Source: Nitrogeniibacter mangrovi
Lineage (GTDB): Bacteria > Pseudomonadota > Gammaproteobacteria > Burkholderiales > Rhodocyclaceae
DNA length: 64,000 nt
Assembly: GCF_010983895.1 (NCBI RefSeq)
Contig: NZ_CP048836.1
Coordinates: 1,736,001-1,800,000, forward strand
Direction: 5' to 3'
Both the position numbers and the translations under genes were made by a program. Every line of letters starts with the position of its first letter. Within the stretch, counting starts at the first letter, position 1. Below, one piece after another: positions 57,373 through 64,000 of the stretch. The notes beneath the pieces were generated by a model. The model did no database searches, was not told where the DNA came from, and saw nothing but the letters and a program-made list of their open reading frames with translations.

Positions 57373-58299
57373 ATGGCAGTGACTGGCGTATTGCGCCCCG
57401 GCCATTTTCAGATGCGCGTGCTCGACCTGCAGCAGAGCGTCGATTTCTACACCAAGGTGATGGGTTTGATCGAAACCGGCCGCGACGGACAGGGCCGCGT
57501 GTATTTCAAGACCCAGGACGAGCGCGACCACAACAGCTTCATCATCCGCGAGGCCGAAGAGGCCGGTGTCGATTTCGTCGGCTTCAAGGTCCAGGACAAG
57601 GCGACCCTGGCGAAGCTCGACGCCGACCTGCGTGCCTACGGCCTGCACACCGAGCACATCGCCGCCGGCGAGATGCTCGAGACCGGCGAGCGGATCCGCT
57701 TCACGCTCCCGACCGGCCACGACATCGAGCTGTACGCGGAAAAGACCGACGTGGGCAACGGCATGCCCTATGTGAACCCGGAAGTGTTCGTGCCCGACGG
57801 CAAGGGCATCAACCCGGTGCGTTTCGACCACTGCCTGCTGTACGGGCCGGACATCGAAAAGGCGCAGAAGATCTTCGAGGACGTGCTCGGCTTCTACCTC
57901 GTCGAGCATGTGCTCATGGAAGACGGCAAGACCGATCTGGCCATCTGGCTGTCGTGCTCCAACAAGGCCCACGACATCGCCTTCGTGCGCCACCCGGAGC
58001 CGGGCAAGCTGCACCATGTCGCCTTCTTCCTGGAGAGCTGGGAGGGGGTGCTCAAGGCGGCCGACATCATGTCCATGAACCGGGTGTCGATCGACATCGG
58101 GCCGACCCGCCACGGCATCACCCGCGGCACCACGATCTATGCCTTCGATCCGTCGGGCAACCGCTTCGAAACCTTCTGCGGCGGCTACCAGACCTATCCG
58201 GACAACCAGCCCATCACCTGGACCTTCGACAACGTCGGCGCCGGGATCTTCTATCACGACCGCAAGCTCAACGAGCGCTTCCTGACGGTCGTGAGCTGA
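57373..58299 (+). CDS. dmpB: Catechol 2,3-dioxygenase, copy 2
   Basis: A 308-residue paralogue of the preceding dioxygenase, with equal length and no gaps by eye. Metal ligands H153 (FDHCLLYG), H215 and E266 are conserved. Residues ~222-268 are almost identical in both copies, at DNA level as well, while the N-terminal domains differ more (for example FQMRVLDLQQSVDFY against VRLRVLDLDEGVRHY). Different substrate preference for substituted catechols is possible. An AAGGAG SD precedes the ATG at 57373. Confidence 0.94.
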   Translation: MAVTGVLRPGHFQMRVLDLQQSVDFYTKVMGLIETGRDGQGRVYFKTQDERDHNSFIIREAEEAGVDFVGFKVQDKATLAKLDADLRAYGLHTEHIAAGEMLETGERIRFTLPTGHDIELYAEKTDVGNGMPYVNPEVFVPDGKGINPVRFDHCLLYGPDIEKAQKIFEDVLGFYLVEHVLMEDGKTDLAIWLSCSNKAHDIAFVRHPEPGKLHHVAFFLESWEGVLKAADIMSMNRVSIDIGPTRHGITRGTTIYAFDPSGNRFETFCGGYQTYPDNQPITWTFDNVGAGIFYHDRKLNERFLTVVS

Positions 58300-58319
58300 A
58301 ACGTCTCACCCGGCCGGGG

Positions 58320-58868
58320 TCACTGACTCCGGTCGGGGTGCAGAAAGGGCTTGAGCCAGCGCACCAGCCGCGGCATGACCACGTAGGTCATGGTGATCAC
58401 GATCAGCGCCGTGAGCAGCGCCGTGCGCGGCAGGAAGGGCAGCGCCGCCAGATGGGGCGCCACGAACCACAGAAAGAGCGACACCGTGGGGAAGATGCCC
58501 AGCCAGGTCACGAGCGTCATGCGCGCCCGCGACGGTGGTTGGGTCACCGGCAGGGGCGGTGGGACGAACCACGCCTCGAGCCCCGAGAGCAGGTGATATT
58601 CCGGCGGCCCTTCGGTCAGCGGCGCCATGGCCTCGTGCCAGCGCACGCGTTCGTCGGAGGCATCCCAGCGCGCCAGATCCGGCTCGGAGGCGAACTTCAT
58701 CGTCACCCGGTGCTCGTCACCGGGCTTGAGCGGGGGGACGAGGTCCGCCCCGAGAAATCCCGGAAACCCGCTCGCGGCCTGAAACATGCCGCGCAGCACG
58801 GCCTCGTAGGCATCCACGCACCCGGCGCGCGCGCGGCGATGGGCCACGCGAACGACCGGTGTGCTCAT
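58320..58868 (-). CDS. ABM-domain protein with C-terminal transmembrane helices
   Basis: A 182-residue protein. The first ~100 residues form an antibiotic-biosynthesis-monooxygenase (ABM) type ferredoxin-like fold (VVRVAHRRARAGCVDAYEAVLRGM, FPGFLGADLVPP, RVTMKFASEPDLARW). Two hydrophobic helices follow (MTLVTWLGIFPTVSLFLWFV and LLTALIVITMTYVVMPRLV), placing it in the membrane. It overlaps the gntR stop by 4 bases, so it is probably co-transcribed with that regulator. It could be a monooxygenase-like or signalling membrane protein; the substrate is unknown. Confidence 0.85.
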   Translation of the reverse strand: MSTPVVRVAHRRARAGCVDAYEAVLRGMFQAASGFPGFLGADLVPPLKPGDEHRVTMKFASEPDLARWDASDERVRWHEAMAPLTEGPPEYHLLSGLEAWFVPPPLPVTQPPSRARMTLVTWLGIFPTVSLFLWFVAPHLAALPFLPRTALLTALIVITMTYVVMPRLVRWLKPFLHPDRSQ

Positions 58869-59638
58869 TGCGCTCCCGAGGTGCGGGGGCGCGGCCGGGT
58901 CACCCGCTCGACGCTGGCGGCCGGCTCGAGGATCTCGCGTGGCAGCTTACGGATGCCATCGAGGGTACGGATGATGTGCTCGGTCAACACCGCGCAGGCG
59001 CGGTCCGCGTCGCGCGCCACGGCCGCATCGCACAGCTTGGCGTGCTCGGCGTGGACGTCGCGGGGAATCCGGCTGTTGTACAGGGAAATGCGCCGATAGC
59101 GTTCCGACTGCCGGTACAGCAGCTTCTGGAAGTGGGCGATCCAGCGCGAAGGGCAGGCGCTGATCAGCACCTCGTGAAAGGCCTTGTTGCGCGCCTCCCA
59201 CTCCTCGCGCGAGGAGTCCAGATCCTCCGCCAGCCGTTCCTCGGCCCGCGACAGGCGGTGGAAGGCGCCGAGCACGGCCGCCTCCCATTCGTCGGTGCCG
59301 CGGTTGATGGACTGGCGCAGCGCCTCGCATTCGATCAGCACGCGGGTGCGTGTGATGTCCTCGAAATCCGACAGGGAGATGGGTGCCACATTGAAGCCGC
59401 GCTGCCCCTGTGCCACCACCAGGGCGTCGGTCATCAGCAGCTGCAGGGCTTCGCGCAGCGTGCCCGCGCCCACGTCGTAGTGCGCCTTGAGGTGCTCGAC
59501 GCGCAGCTTCTCGCCCGGCTTCAGCTTGCCCTCGATGATGTCCCGCCGCAGCTGGTGGTAGGCCCCCTCGACCAGGGTCTTGGGCACCTCGTCCAGTACG
59601 GAATCCTTCTCTCGCTTTTTCGTCGCGGTGTCGCTCAT
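58865..59638 (-). CDS. GntR-family transcriptional regulator (FCD domain)
   Basis: A 257-residue repressor-type regulator. The GntR winged HTH (~20-85) reads AYHQLRRDIIEGKLKPGEKLRVEHLKAHYDVGAGTLREALQLLM; the FCD effector domain follows (LSDFEDITRTRVLIECEALRQSI, AFHEVLISACPSRWIAHFQKLLYRQSERYR, and a late HIIRTLDG). The start ATG at 59638 is preceded by AAGGA. It is divergent from the GlcG-like/dmpCDEF unit, and TCTCGAGA operators lie in the shared gap, so autoregulation and control of the meta-pathway are likely. The inducer is unknown. Confidence 0.93.
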   Translation of the reverse strand: MSDTATKKREKDSVLDEVPKTLVEGAYHQLRRDIIEGKLKPGEKLRVEHLKAHYDVGAGTLREALQLLMTDALVVAQGQRGFNVAPISLSDFEDITRTRVLIECEALRQSINRGTDEWEAAVLGAFHRLSRAEERLAEDLDSSREEWEARNKAFHEVLISACPSRWIAHFQKLLYRQSERYRRISLYNSRIPRDVHAEHAKLCDAAVARDADRACAVLTEHIIRTLDGIRKLPREILEPAASVERVTRPRPRTSGAQ

Positions 59639-59723
59639 GGCGATCCTTCTCGTCTTGGGGCGCTCCTCGCACCCGGATAGCACAGATTGTAATCACACCT
59701 GATCGTTTGGGGAAAGTAAAAAA

Positions 59724-59767
59724 TCTCGAGAAAAAGTGTTGACGTCGAGAAAAAGCGAAATTATTGT
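59724..59767 (+). promoter_or_regulatory. Sigma-70 promoter with TCTCGAGA/GTCGAGA operator of the lower meta-pathway
   Basis: TCTCGAGA (59724-59731), 7 bases, then TTGACGTCGAGA (59739-59750) with TTGACG as -35, and a -10-like TATTGT at 59762-59767 after 17 bases. This matches the layout at 56149-56192 base for base in the conserved parts. It drives the GlcG-like gene and dmpCDEF; the divergent gntR start is 86 bases away. Confidence 0.75.
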
Positions 59768-59798
59768 GTTTCCCCAAGGAGACAAGAGGGCAACGCCC

Positions 59799-60251
59799 AT
59801 GAACATGAACAGGTCCGAACCTGACGTGGTGGCCCAAGCCGTGATCGGCTGCGACGCCGCCGCCCGTGCCACCGCAGCCGCCGTGTCCAAGGCGCGCGAG
59901 CTGGGGGTGCGCATCAACGTGGCCGTGTGCGACAGCGCCGGCAACCTGGCGGCCTTCCTGCGCATGCCCGGTGCGTTCGTTCAATCCATCGATATCGCCA
60001 TCGACAAGGCCTACACCGCCGCCGGATTCGGGTTTCCGACCGGCGCATGGATGCAGGCGGTCGAGGGCAACGAAGGCATGAAGCTGGGTTTTTCGGCCCG
60101 GCCCCGCCTCGTGGTTTTCGGTGGTGGTCTCCCCATTCGTATCGACGACCAACTGGTCGGTGGTGTCGGCGTGTCCGGCGCCTCCGAAGCGCAGGACGAG
60201 GAATGCGCCCGGGCCGCTCTGGCGGTCCTGGGGGCTGCGGACGACAACTAG
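59799..60251 (+). CDS. GlcG/HbpS-like heme-binding-type protein
   Basis: A 150-residue protein of the GlcG/HbpS family, seen in AGVRINVAVCDSAGNLAAFLRM-like segment (ELGVRINVAVCDSAGNL), QSIDIAIDKAYTAAGFGFPTG, FGGGLPIRID and VGGVGVSGASEAQDEECARAAL. Members occur in glycolate and meta-cleavage operons; their role there is not settled (small-molecule or heme binding is suggested). It is the first gene after the operator-controlled promoter and 27 bases before dmpC. A second ATG two codons downstream is possible. Confidence 0.88.
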   Translation: MNMNRSEPDVVAQAVIGCDAAARATAAAVSKARELGVRINVAVCDSAGNLAAFLRMPGAFVQSIDIAIDKAYTAAGFGFPTGAWMQAVEGNEGMKLGFSARPRLVVFGGGLPIRIDDQLVGGVGVSGASEAQDEECARAALAVLGAADDN

Positions 60252-60278
60252 CACTCGCGGGAACAGGAACAGAACGGC

Positions 60279-61733
60279 ATGAAAGACATTCTCAATTTCA
60301 TCAACGGCGAATTCGTCGCCACGGCGAAGCAGTTCGACGACCGCTCGCCGCTCGACAACAGCGTCATCGCGCGCGTTCATGAAGCCGGCAAGGCGGAGGT
60401 CGACTCCGCCGTGGCCGCCGCCAAGGCGGCGCTGAGCGGCCCGTGGGGCAAGATGAGCATCGCCGAGCGCGTCGAGATCCTCTACAAGGTCGCCGACGGC
60501 ATCAACGCCCGCTTCGACGAGTTCCTCGCCGCCGAGTGCGCCGACACCGGCAAGCCGATGAGCCTGGCGCGCCACATCGACATCCCGCGCGGCGCGGCCA
60601 ACTTCAAGATCTTCGCCGACGTCATCAAGAACGTGCCCACCGAGTTCTTCGAAATGGCCACGCCCGATGGCCGCGGCGCGCTCAACTACGCCGTGCGTCG
60701 CCCGGTCGGCGTGGTCGGCGTGATCTGCCCGTGGAACCTGCCGCTGCTGCTCATGACCTGGAAGGTCGGCCCGGCGCTGGCGTGCGGCAACGCGGTGGTG
60801 GTCAAGCCCTCCGAGGAGACCCCGCACACGGCGGCTCTGCTCGGTGAGGTGATGAACGCCGCCGGGGTGCCCAAGGGTGTCTACAACGTGGTGCACGGCT
60901 TCGGTCCGGGCTCGGCGGGCGAATTCGTGACCACCCACCCGGATGTGAATGCGATCACCTTCACCGGCGAGACCCGCACCGGCGAGGCGATCATGAAGGC
61001 CGCCTCCACCGGCGCCCGTCCGGTGTCGCTGGAGATGGGCGGCAAGAACCCGGCGGTCGTGTTCGCCGATTGCGACTTCGACGCCGCCATCGAAGGCACC
61101 ATGCGCTCCGTGTTCGCCAACTGCGGTCAGGTGTGCCTGGGCACCGAGCGGGTGTATGTCGAGCGCCCGATCTTCGACAAGTTCGTTGCCGCGCTCAAGC
61201 AGGGAGCCGAAGGCCTCAAGCTGGGCCGCCCGGAAGAGGCCGACACCAACCTCGGCCCGCTGATCTCCAAGGAGCACCAGCAGAAAGTGCTGGGCTACTA
61301 CGAGAAGGCCAAGGCGCTGGGCGCCACCGTGGTCACCGGCGGCGGCGTGCCCGACATGCCCGGCGCCATGGCCGAGGGTGCCTGGGTGCAGCCGACCATC
61401 TGGACCGGCCTGGACGACGACTCGGCCATCGCCCGCGAAGAGATCTTCGGCCCGTGCACGCTGATCCAGCCCTTCGATACCGAAGAGGAGATCGTGCGTC
61501 GCGCCAACGATACCAACTACGGCCTGGCCGCCTCGGTGTGGACCAAGGATCTGGCCCGCGCACACCGCGTCGCCGGTGAGCTGGAAGTGGGGCTGGTGTG
61601 GGTCAACAGCTGGTTCCTGCGCGACCTGCGCACCCCGTTCGGCGGGGCCAAGCAGTCCGGCATCGGCCGCGAGGGCGGGGTGCATTCGCTCGAGTTCTAC
61701 ACCGAACTCAAGAACATCTGCGTGAAGCTGTGA
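60279..61733 (+). CDS. dmpC: 2-hydroxymuconic semialdehyde dehydrogenase
   Basis: A 484-residue NAD-dependent aldehyde dehydrogenase oxidising 2-hydroxymuconic semialdehyde to 2-hydroxymuconate (oxalocrotonate branch). It has the ALDH core: VVGVICPWNLPLLLMTWKVG, FTGETRTGEAIM, EMGGKNP with the general-base Glu, and NCGQVCLGTERVYV with the catalytic Cys, then EIFGPCTLI. Start at the ATG with AACAGGAACAGAACGGC upstream. It is followed by dmpD after 8 bases. Confidence 0.95.
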   Translation: MKDILNFINGEFVATAKQFDDRSPLDNSVIARVHEAGKAEVDSAVAAAKAALSGPWGKMSIAERVEILYKVADGINARFDEFLAAECADTGKPMSLARHIDIPRGAANFKIFADVIKNVPTEFFEMATPDGRGALNYAVRRPVGVVGVICPWNLPLLLMTWKVGPALACGNAVVVKPSEETPHTAALLGEVMNAAGVPKGVYNVVHGFGPGSAGEFVTTHPDVNAITFTGETRTGEAIMKAASTGARPVSLEMGGKNPAVVFADCDFDAAIEGTMRSVFANCGQVCLGTERVYVERPIFDKFVAALKQGAEGLKLGRPEEADTNLGPLISKEHQQKVLGYYEKAKALGATVVTGGGVPDMPGAMAEGAWVQPTIWTGLDDDSAIAREEIFGPCTLIQPFDTEEEIVRRANDTNYGLAASVWTKDLARAHRVAGELEVGLVWVNSWFLRDLRTPFGGAKQSGIGREGGVHSLEFYTELKNICVKL

Positions 61734-61741
61734 GCGAAGCC

Positions 61742-62581
61742 ATGAGCGCCACCAGCCCCGAAATCGGCCAGACCATCGTCGCCGCTGGTCTCGAGACCAA
61801 CGTGCACGATCTGGGCAGCGGCCATCCGGTGCTGCTGATCCACGGCTCGGGGCCCGGCGTCACGGCGTGGGCCAACTGGCGCCTGGTGATGCCGGCGCTG
61901 GCCGAGCAGGCGCGGGTGATCGCGCCGGATATGGCCGGCTTCGGCTACTCGGCGCGGCCGGCCGGGTTCGATTACTCGATGGACAACTGGGTGAAGCAGG
62001 CCGTGGGCGTGCTCGATGCCCTGGGCATCGAGCAGACCGACCTGGTGGGCAACTCCTTCGGCGGCGCGTTGGCGCTGGCGCTGACCATCCGCCACCCGCA
62101 GCGGGTGCGCCGACTGGTGCTCATGGGCAGCGTCGGCGTGCCCTTCGAGATCACGCCCGCGCTCGACGCGGTGTGGGGCTACACGCCCAGCTTCGAGGCC
62201 ATGCGCACGATGATGGACCTGTTCGCCTGGGACCGTTCCCTGGTCACCGACGAGCTGGCCCGGCTGCGCTACGAGGCGAGCATCCGCCCGGGCTTCCAGG
62301 AGAGCTTCTCCGCCATGTTCCCGGCCCCGCGCCAGCGCTGGGTCGATGCCATGGCCAGCCCCGAGGCCGACATCCGCGCCATCGAGCACGAGACCCTGAT
62401 CATCCACGGTCGCGACGACCAGGTGATTCCGCTCGCCACCTCGTTGACGCTGCACCAGCTCATTTCCCGCTCGCAACTGCACGTGTTCGGCCGTTGCGGC
62501 CACTGGACCCAGATCGAGCACGCCGCGCGCTTTGCGCGGCTGGTCGGCGATTTTCTGGCCGAGGCGAAGGCCTCGCACTGA
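61742..62581 (+). CDS. dmpD: 2-hydroxymuconic semialdehyde hydrolase
   Basis: A 279-residue C-C bond hydrolase of the alpha/beta fold, cleaving ring-fission products to 2-hydroxypenta-2,4-dienoate. HGSGPGVTAWANWR is the oxyanion motif, GNSFGG the nucleophile elbow, HGRDDQVIP holds the Asp and FGRCGHWTQIEH the His. The frame is open upstream inside dmpC, but the ATG at 61742 fits. A TCTCGAGA octamer occurs within its coding start (61789-61796). Confidence 0.94.
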   Translation: MSATSPEIGQTIVAAGLETNVHDLGSGHPVLLIHGSGPGVTAWANWRLVMPALAEQARVIAPDMAGFGYSARPAGFDYSMDNWVKQAVGVLDALGIEQTDLVGNSFGGALALALTIRHPQRVRRLVLMGSVGVPFEITPALDAVWGYTPSFEAMRTMMDLFAWDRSLVTDELARLRYEASIRPGFQESFSAMFPAPRQRWVDAMASPEADIRAIEHETLIIHGRDDQVIPLATSLTLHQLISRSQLHVFGRCGHWTQIEHAARFARLVGDFLAEAKASH

Positions 62582-62590
62582 GAGACGGAC

Positions 62591-63373
62591 ATGGATCAGA
62601 ACCTCATCAACCAACTCGGTGACGAGCTCTACACCGCCCTGGTCAAGGGCGAGGTGCTCGAGCCGCTCACCAACCGGCACGCCGACATCACCATCGAGGA
62701 CGCCTACGCGATCCAGCAGCGCATGCTGTCGCGCCGGATCGAGGCGGGCGAGGCGGTCATCGGCAAGAAGATCGGCGTCACCTCCAAGGCGGTGCAGAAC
62801 ATGCTCGGCGTGCATCAGCCGGACTTCGGCTGGCTCACCGACGGCATGGTCTACAACGAGGGCGAGGCGATCCCCATCGACACCCTGATCCAGCCCAAGG
62901 CGGAGGGCGAGATCGCCTTCGTGCTCAAGGAGGACATCCAGGGGCCGGGCGTGACCGCGGCCGACGTGCTGCGCGCGACCGAAGGGGTGATGGCCTGCTT
63001 CGAGATCGTCGATTCGCGCATCCGCGACTGGAAGATCCGCATTCAGGACACCGTGGCCGACAACGCCTCCTGCGGCGTGTTCGTGCTCGGTTCCACCCTG
63101 GTCGATCCGCGTGAAGTGGATCTGGTGACCTGCGGCATGGTGCTGGAGAAGAACGGCGAGGTCGCCGTCACCGGCGCCGGCGCCGCCACACTCAGCTCCC
63201 CGGTCAACGCCGTCGTCTGGCTCATCAACATGCTCGGCTCCCTCGGCATCGGCCTCAAGGCCGGCGAGGTGGTGCTCTCGGGCGCGCTCGGCGCGATGGT
63301 GCCGGTGGCCGCGGGCGACAGCCTGCGCGTGTCCATCGGCGATGTGGGCGGCTGCTCGGTGCGGTTCGTCTGA
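62591..63373 (+). CDS. dmpE: 2-oxopent-4-enoate hydratase
   Basis: A 260-residue enzyme of the fumarylacetoacetase-like MhpD/DmpE group that hydrates 2-hydroxypenta-2,4-dienoate to 4-hydroxy-2-oxovalerate. Characteristic segments are VIGKKIGVTSKAVQNMLGV, PDFGWLTDGMV, KAEGEIAFVLKEDI with metal-binding Glu residues, and EIVDSRIRDWKI. It follows dmpD by 9 bases and precedes dmpF by 100 bases of non-coding DNA. Confidence 0.95.
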   Translation: MDQNLINQLGDELYTALVKGEVLEPLTNRHADITIEDAYAIQQRMLSRRIEAGEAVIGKKIGVTSKAVQNMLGVHQPDFGWLTDGMVYNEGEAIPIDTLIQPKAEGEIAFVLKEDIQGPGVTAADVLRATEGVMACFEIVDSRIRDWKIRIQDTVADNASCGVFVLGSTLVDPREVDLVTCGMVLEKNGEVAVTGAGAATLSSPVNAVVWLINMLGSLGIGLKAGEVVLSGALGAMVPVAAGDSLRVSIGDVGGCSVRFV

Positions 63374-63473
63374 TGGTTTACGGCAGCGTGCCTCACCCCC
63401 GGTCCCCTCTCCGACCCGTGCGCGCGGCCTTTTCTTATTCGCATGACGCTGAAATTCTGACAGGACGCAAGTG

Positions 63474-64000
63474 ATGGACAAGATCAAGTGTGCGCTGATC
63501 GGCCCCGGCAACATCGGCACCGATCTGCTCTACAAGCTGCAAAGGAGCCCGGTGCTCGAGCCGGTGTGGATGGTCGGCATCGACCCGGAATCGGAAGGGC
63601 TCAAGCGGGCTGCCGAGATGGGCCTGAAGACCACCGCCGAGGGCGTGGACGGCCTGCTGCCGCATGTGCAGGCCGACGGCGTGCAGATCGCCTTCGACGC
63701 CACCTCCGCCTACGTGCATGCCGAAAACAGCCGCAAGCTCAATGCACTGGGCGTGATGATGATCGACCTCACGCCCGCGGCCATCGGCCCCTACTGCGTG
63801 CCCCCGGTGAATCTGAAAGAGCACGTGGGCAAGAAAGAGATGAACGTGAACATGGTCACCTGCGGTGGCCAGGCCACCATCCCCATGGTCGCCGCGGTCT
63901 CGCGCGTGCAGCCGGTGGCCTATGGCGAGATCGTCGCCACCGTCGGCTCCAAGTCGGTCGGTCCGGGCACGCGCAAGAACATCGACGAATTCACCCGCAC
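63474..64000 (+). CDS. dmpF: Acetaldehyde dehydrogenase (acetylating), N-terminal part
   Basis: The first ~175 residues of the acylating acetaldehyde dehydrogenase that converts acetaldehyde and CoA to acetyl-CoA, channelled from the DmpG aldolase. It has the NAD-binding [31 protein letters not shown] and, near the end, [17 protein letters not shown] with the catalytic Cys. The right window edge truncates it; dmpG, dmpH and dmpI presumably follow outside. Confidence 0.95.
   Translation, partial: MDKIKCALIGPGNIGTDLLYKLQRSPVLEPVWMVGIDPESEGLKRAAEMGLKTTAEGVDGLLPHVQADGVQIAFDATSAYVHAENSRKLNALGVMMIDLTPAAIGPYCVPPVNLKEHVGKKEMNVNMVTCGGQATIPMVAAVSRVQPVAYGEIVATVGSKSVGPGTRKNIDEFTR

Noticed and set aside
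61789-61796. Fifth TCTCGAGA site as an operator
   Set aside because: It lies inside the dmpD coding start, without a promoter or the second half-site; it is kept only as a possible coincidence.

Overview
The window is GC-rich and coding-dense. Gene order (gcvT-gcvH-gcvP; scpA-scpB-rluB; rimP-nusA-infB-rbfA-truB-rpsO-pnp; dksA-tRNAs) and protein sequences suggest a betaproteobacterium, most likely a Rhodocyclales aromatic degrader of the Azoarcus/Aromatoleum/Thauera type. The genus is an inference; no 16S gene is present.

Region 1 (1-20046) is core genome. The glycine-cleavage operon runs leftwards under a tandem glycine riboswitch with a terminator. Rightwards come an alpha/beta hydrolase, a PHP phosphoesterase, a YciO-like protein, a site-2 protease, trpS with an Fe-S type Cys motif, scpA, scpB and rluB. 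The transcription/translation operon rimP-nusA-infB-rbfA-truB follows, with a strong sigma-70 promoter and a leader hairpin with a U run. Then come rpsO and pnp, dksA (leftwards), three tRNAs (Pro, Arg, His) and a DsbA-fold isomerase.

Region 2 (20121-48287, all on the minus strand) is a complete-looking extracellular contractile injection system (eCIS). In transcription order it encodes the sheath, tube, a zinc-ribbon protein, a disordered protein, a DUF4255 tail-terminator-type protein, an AAA+ ATPase, a small protein, three tandem DUF4157 (eCIS-core) putative cargo proteins with different C-termini, a tube-initiator-like protein, a mini-ORF, a LysM protein, a gpD-like hub, a gpV spike, a PAAR-like tip, a gp25 baseplate protein, two large baseplate-J-like proteins, a tail-I-like protein, a beta-helix fibre-like protein and a LysM-like protein. 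Most junctions are ATGA overlaps. One DUF4157 gene is split by a frameshift in a C run; the third carries an L,D-transpeptidase-like motif. GC-rich repeats lie between sheath and tube and between spike and tip.

Region 3 (48822-64000) is a phenol/catechol meta-cleavage cluster: a DmpR/XylR-type sigma-54 activator (minus strand), a ferredoxin, two XylR/DmpR-type upstream activating sequences plus a -24/-12 promoter, dmpKLMNOP multicomponent phenol hydroxylase, two paralogous catechol 2,3-dioxygenases, an ABM-domain membrane protein and a GntR regulator (both minus strand), then a GlcG-like protein, dmpC, dmpD, dmpE and a truncated dmpF. A TCTCGAGA palindrome recurs at four intergenic sites, and two of these share an identical operator/promoter architecture. 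The GntR protein is therefore proposed as a second, local regulator working with the sigma-54 circuit.
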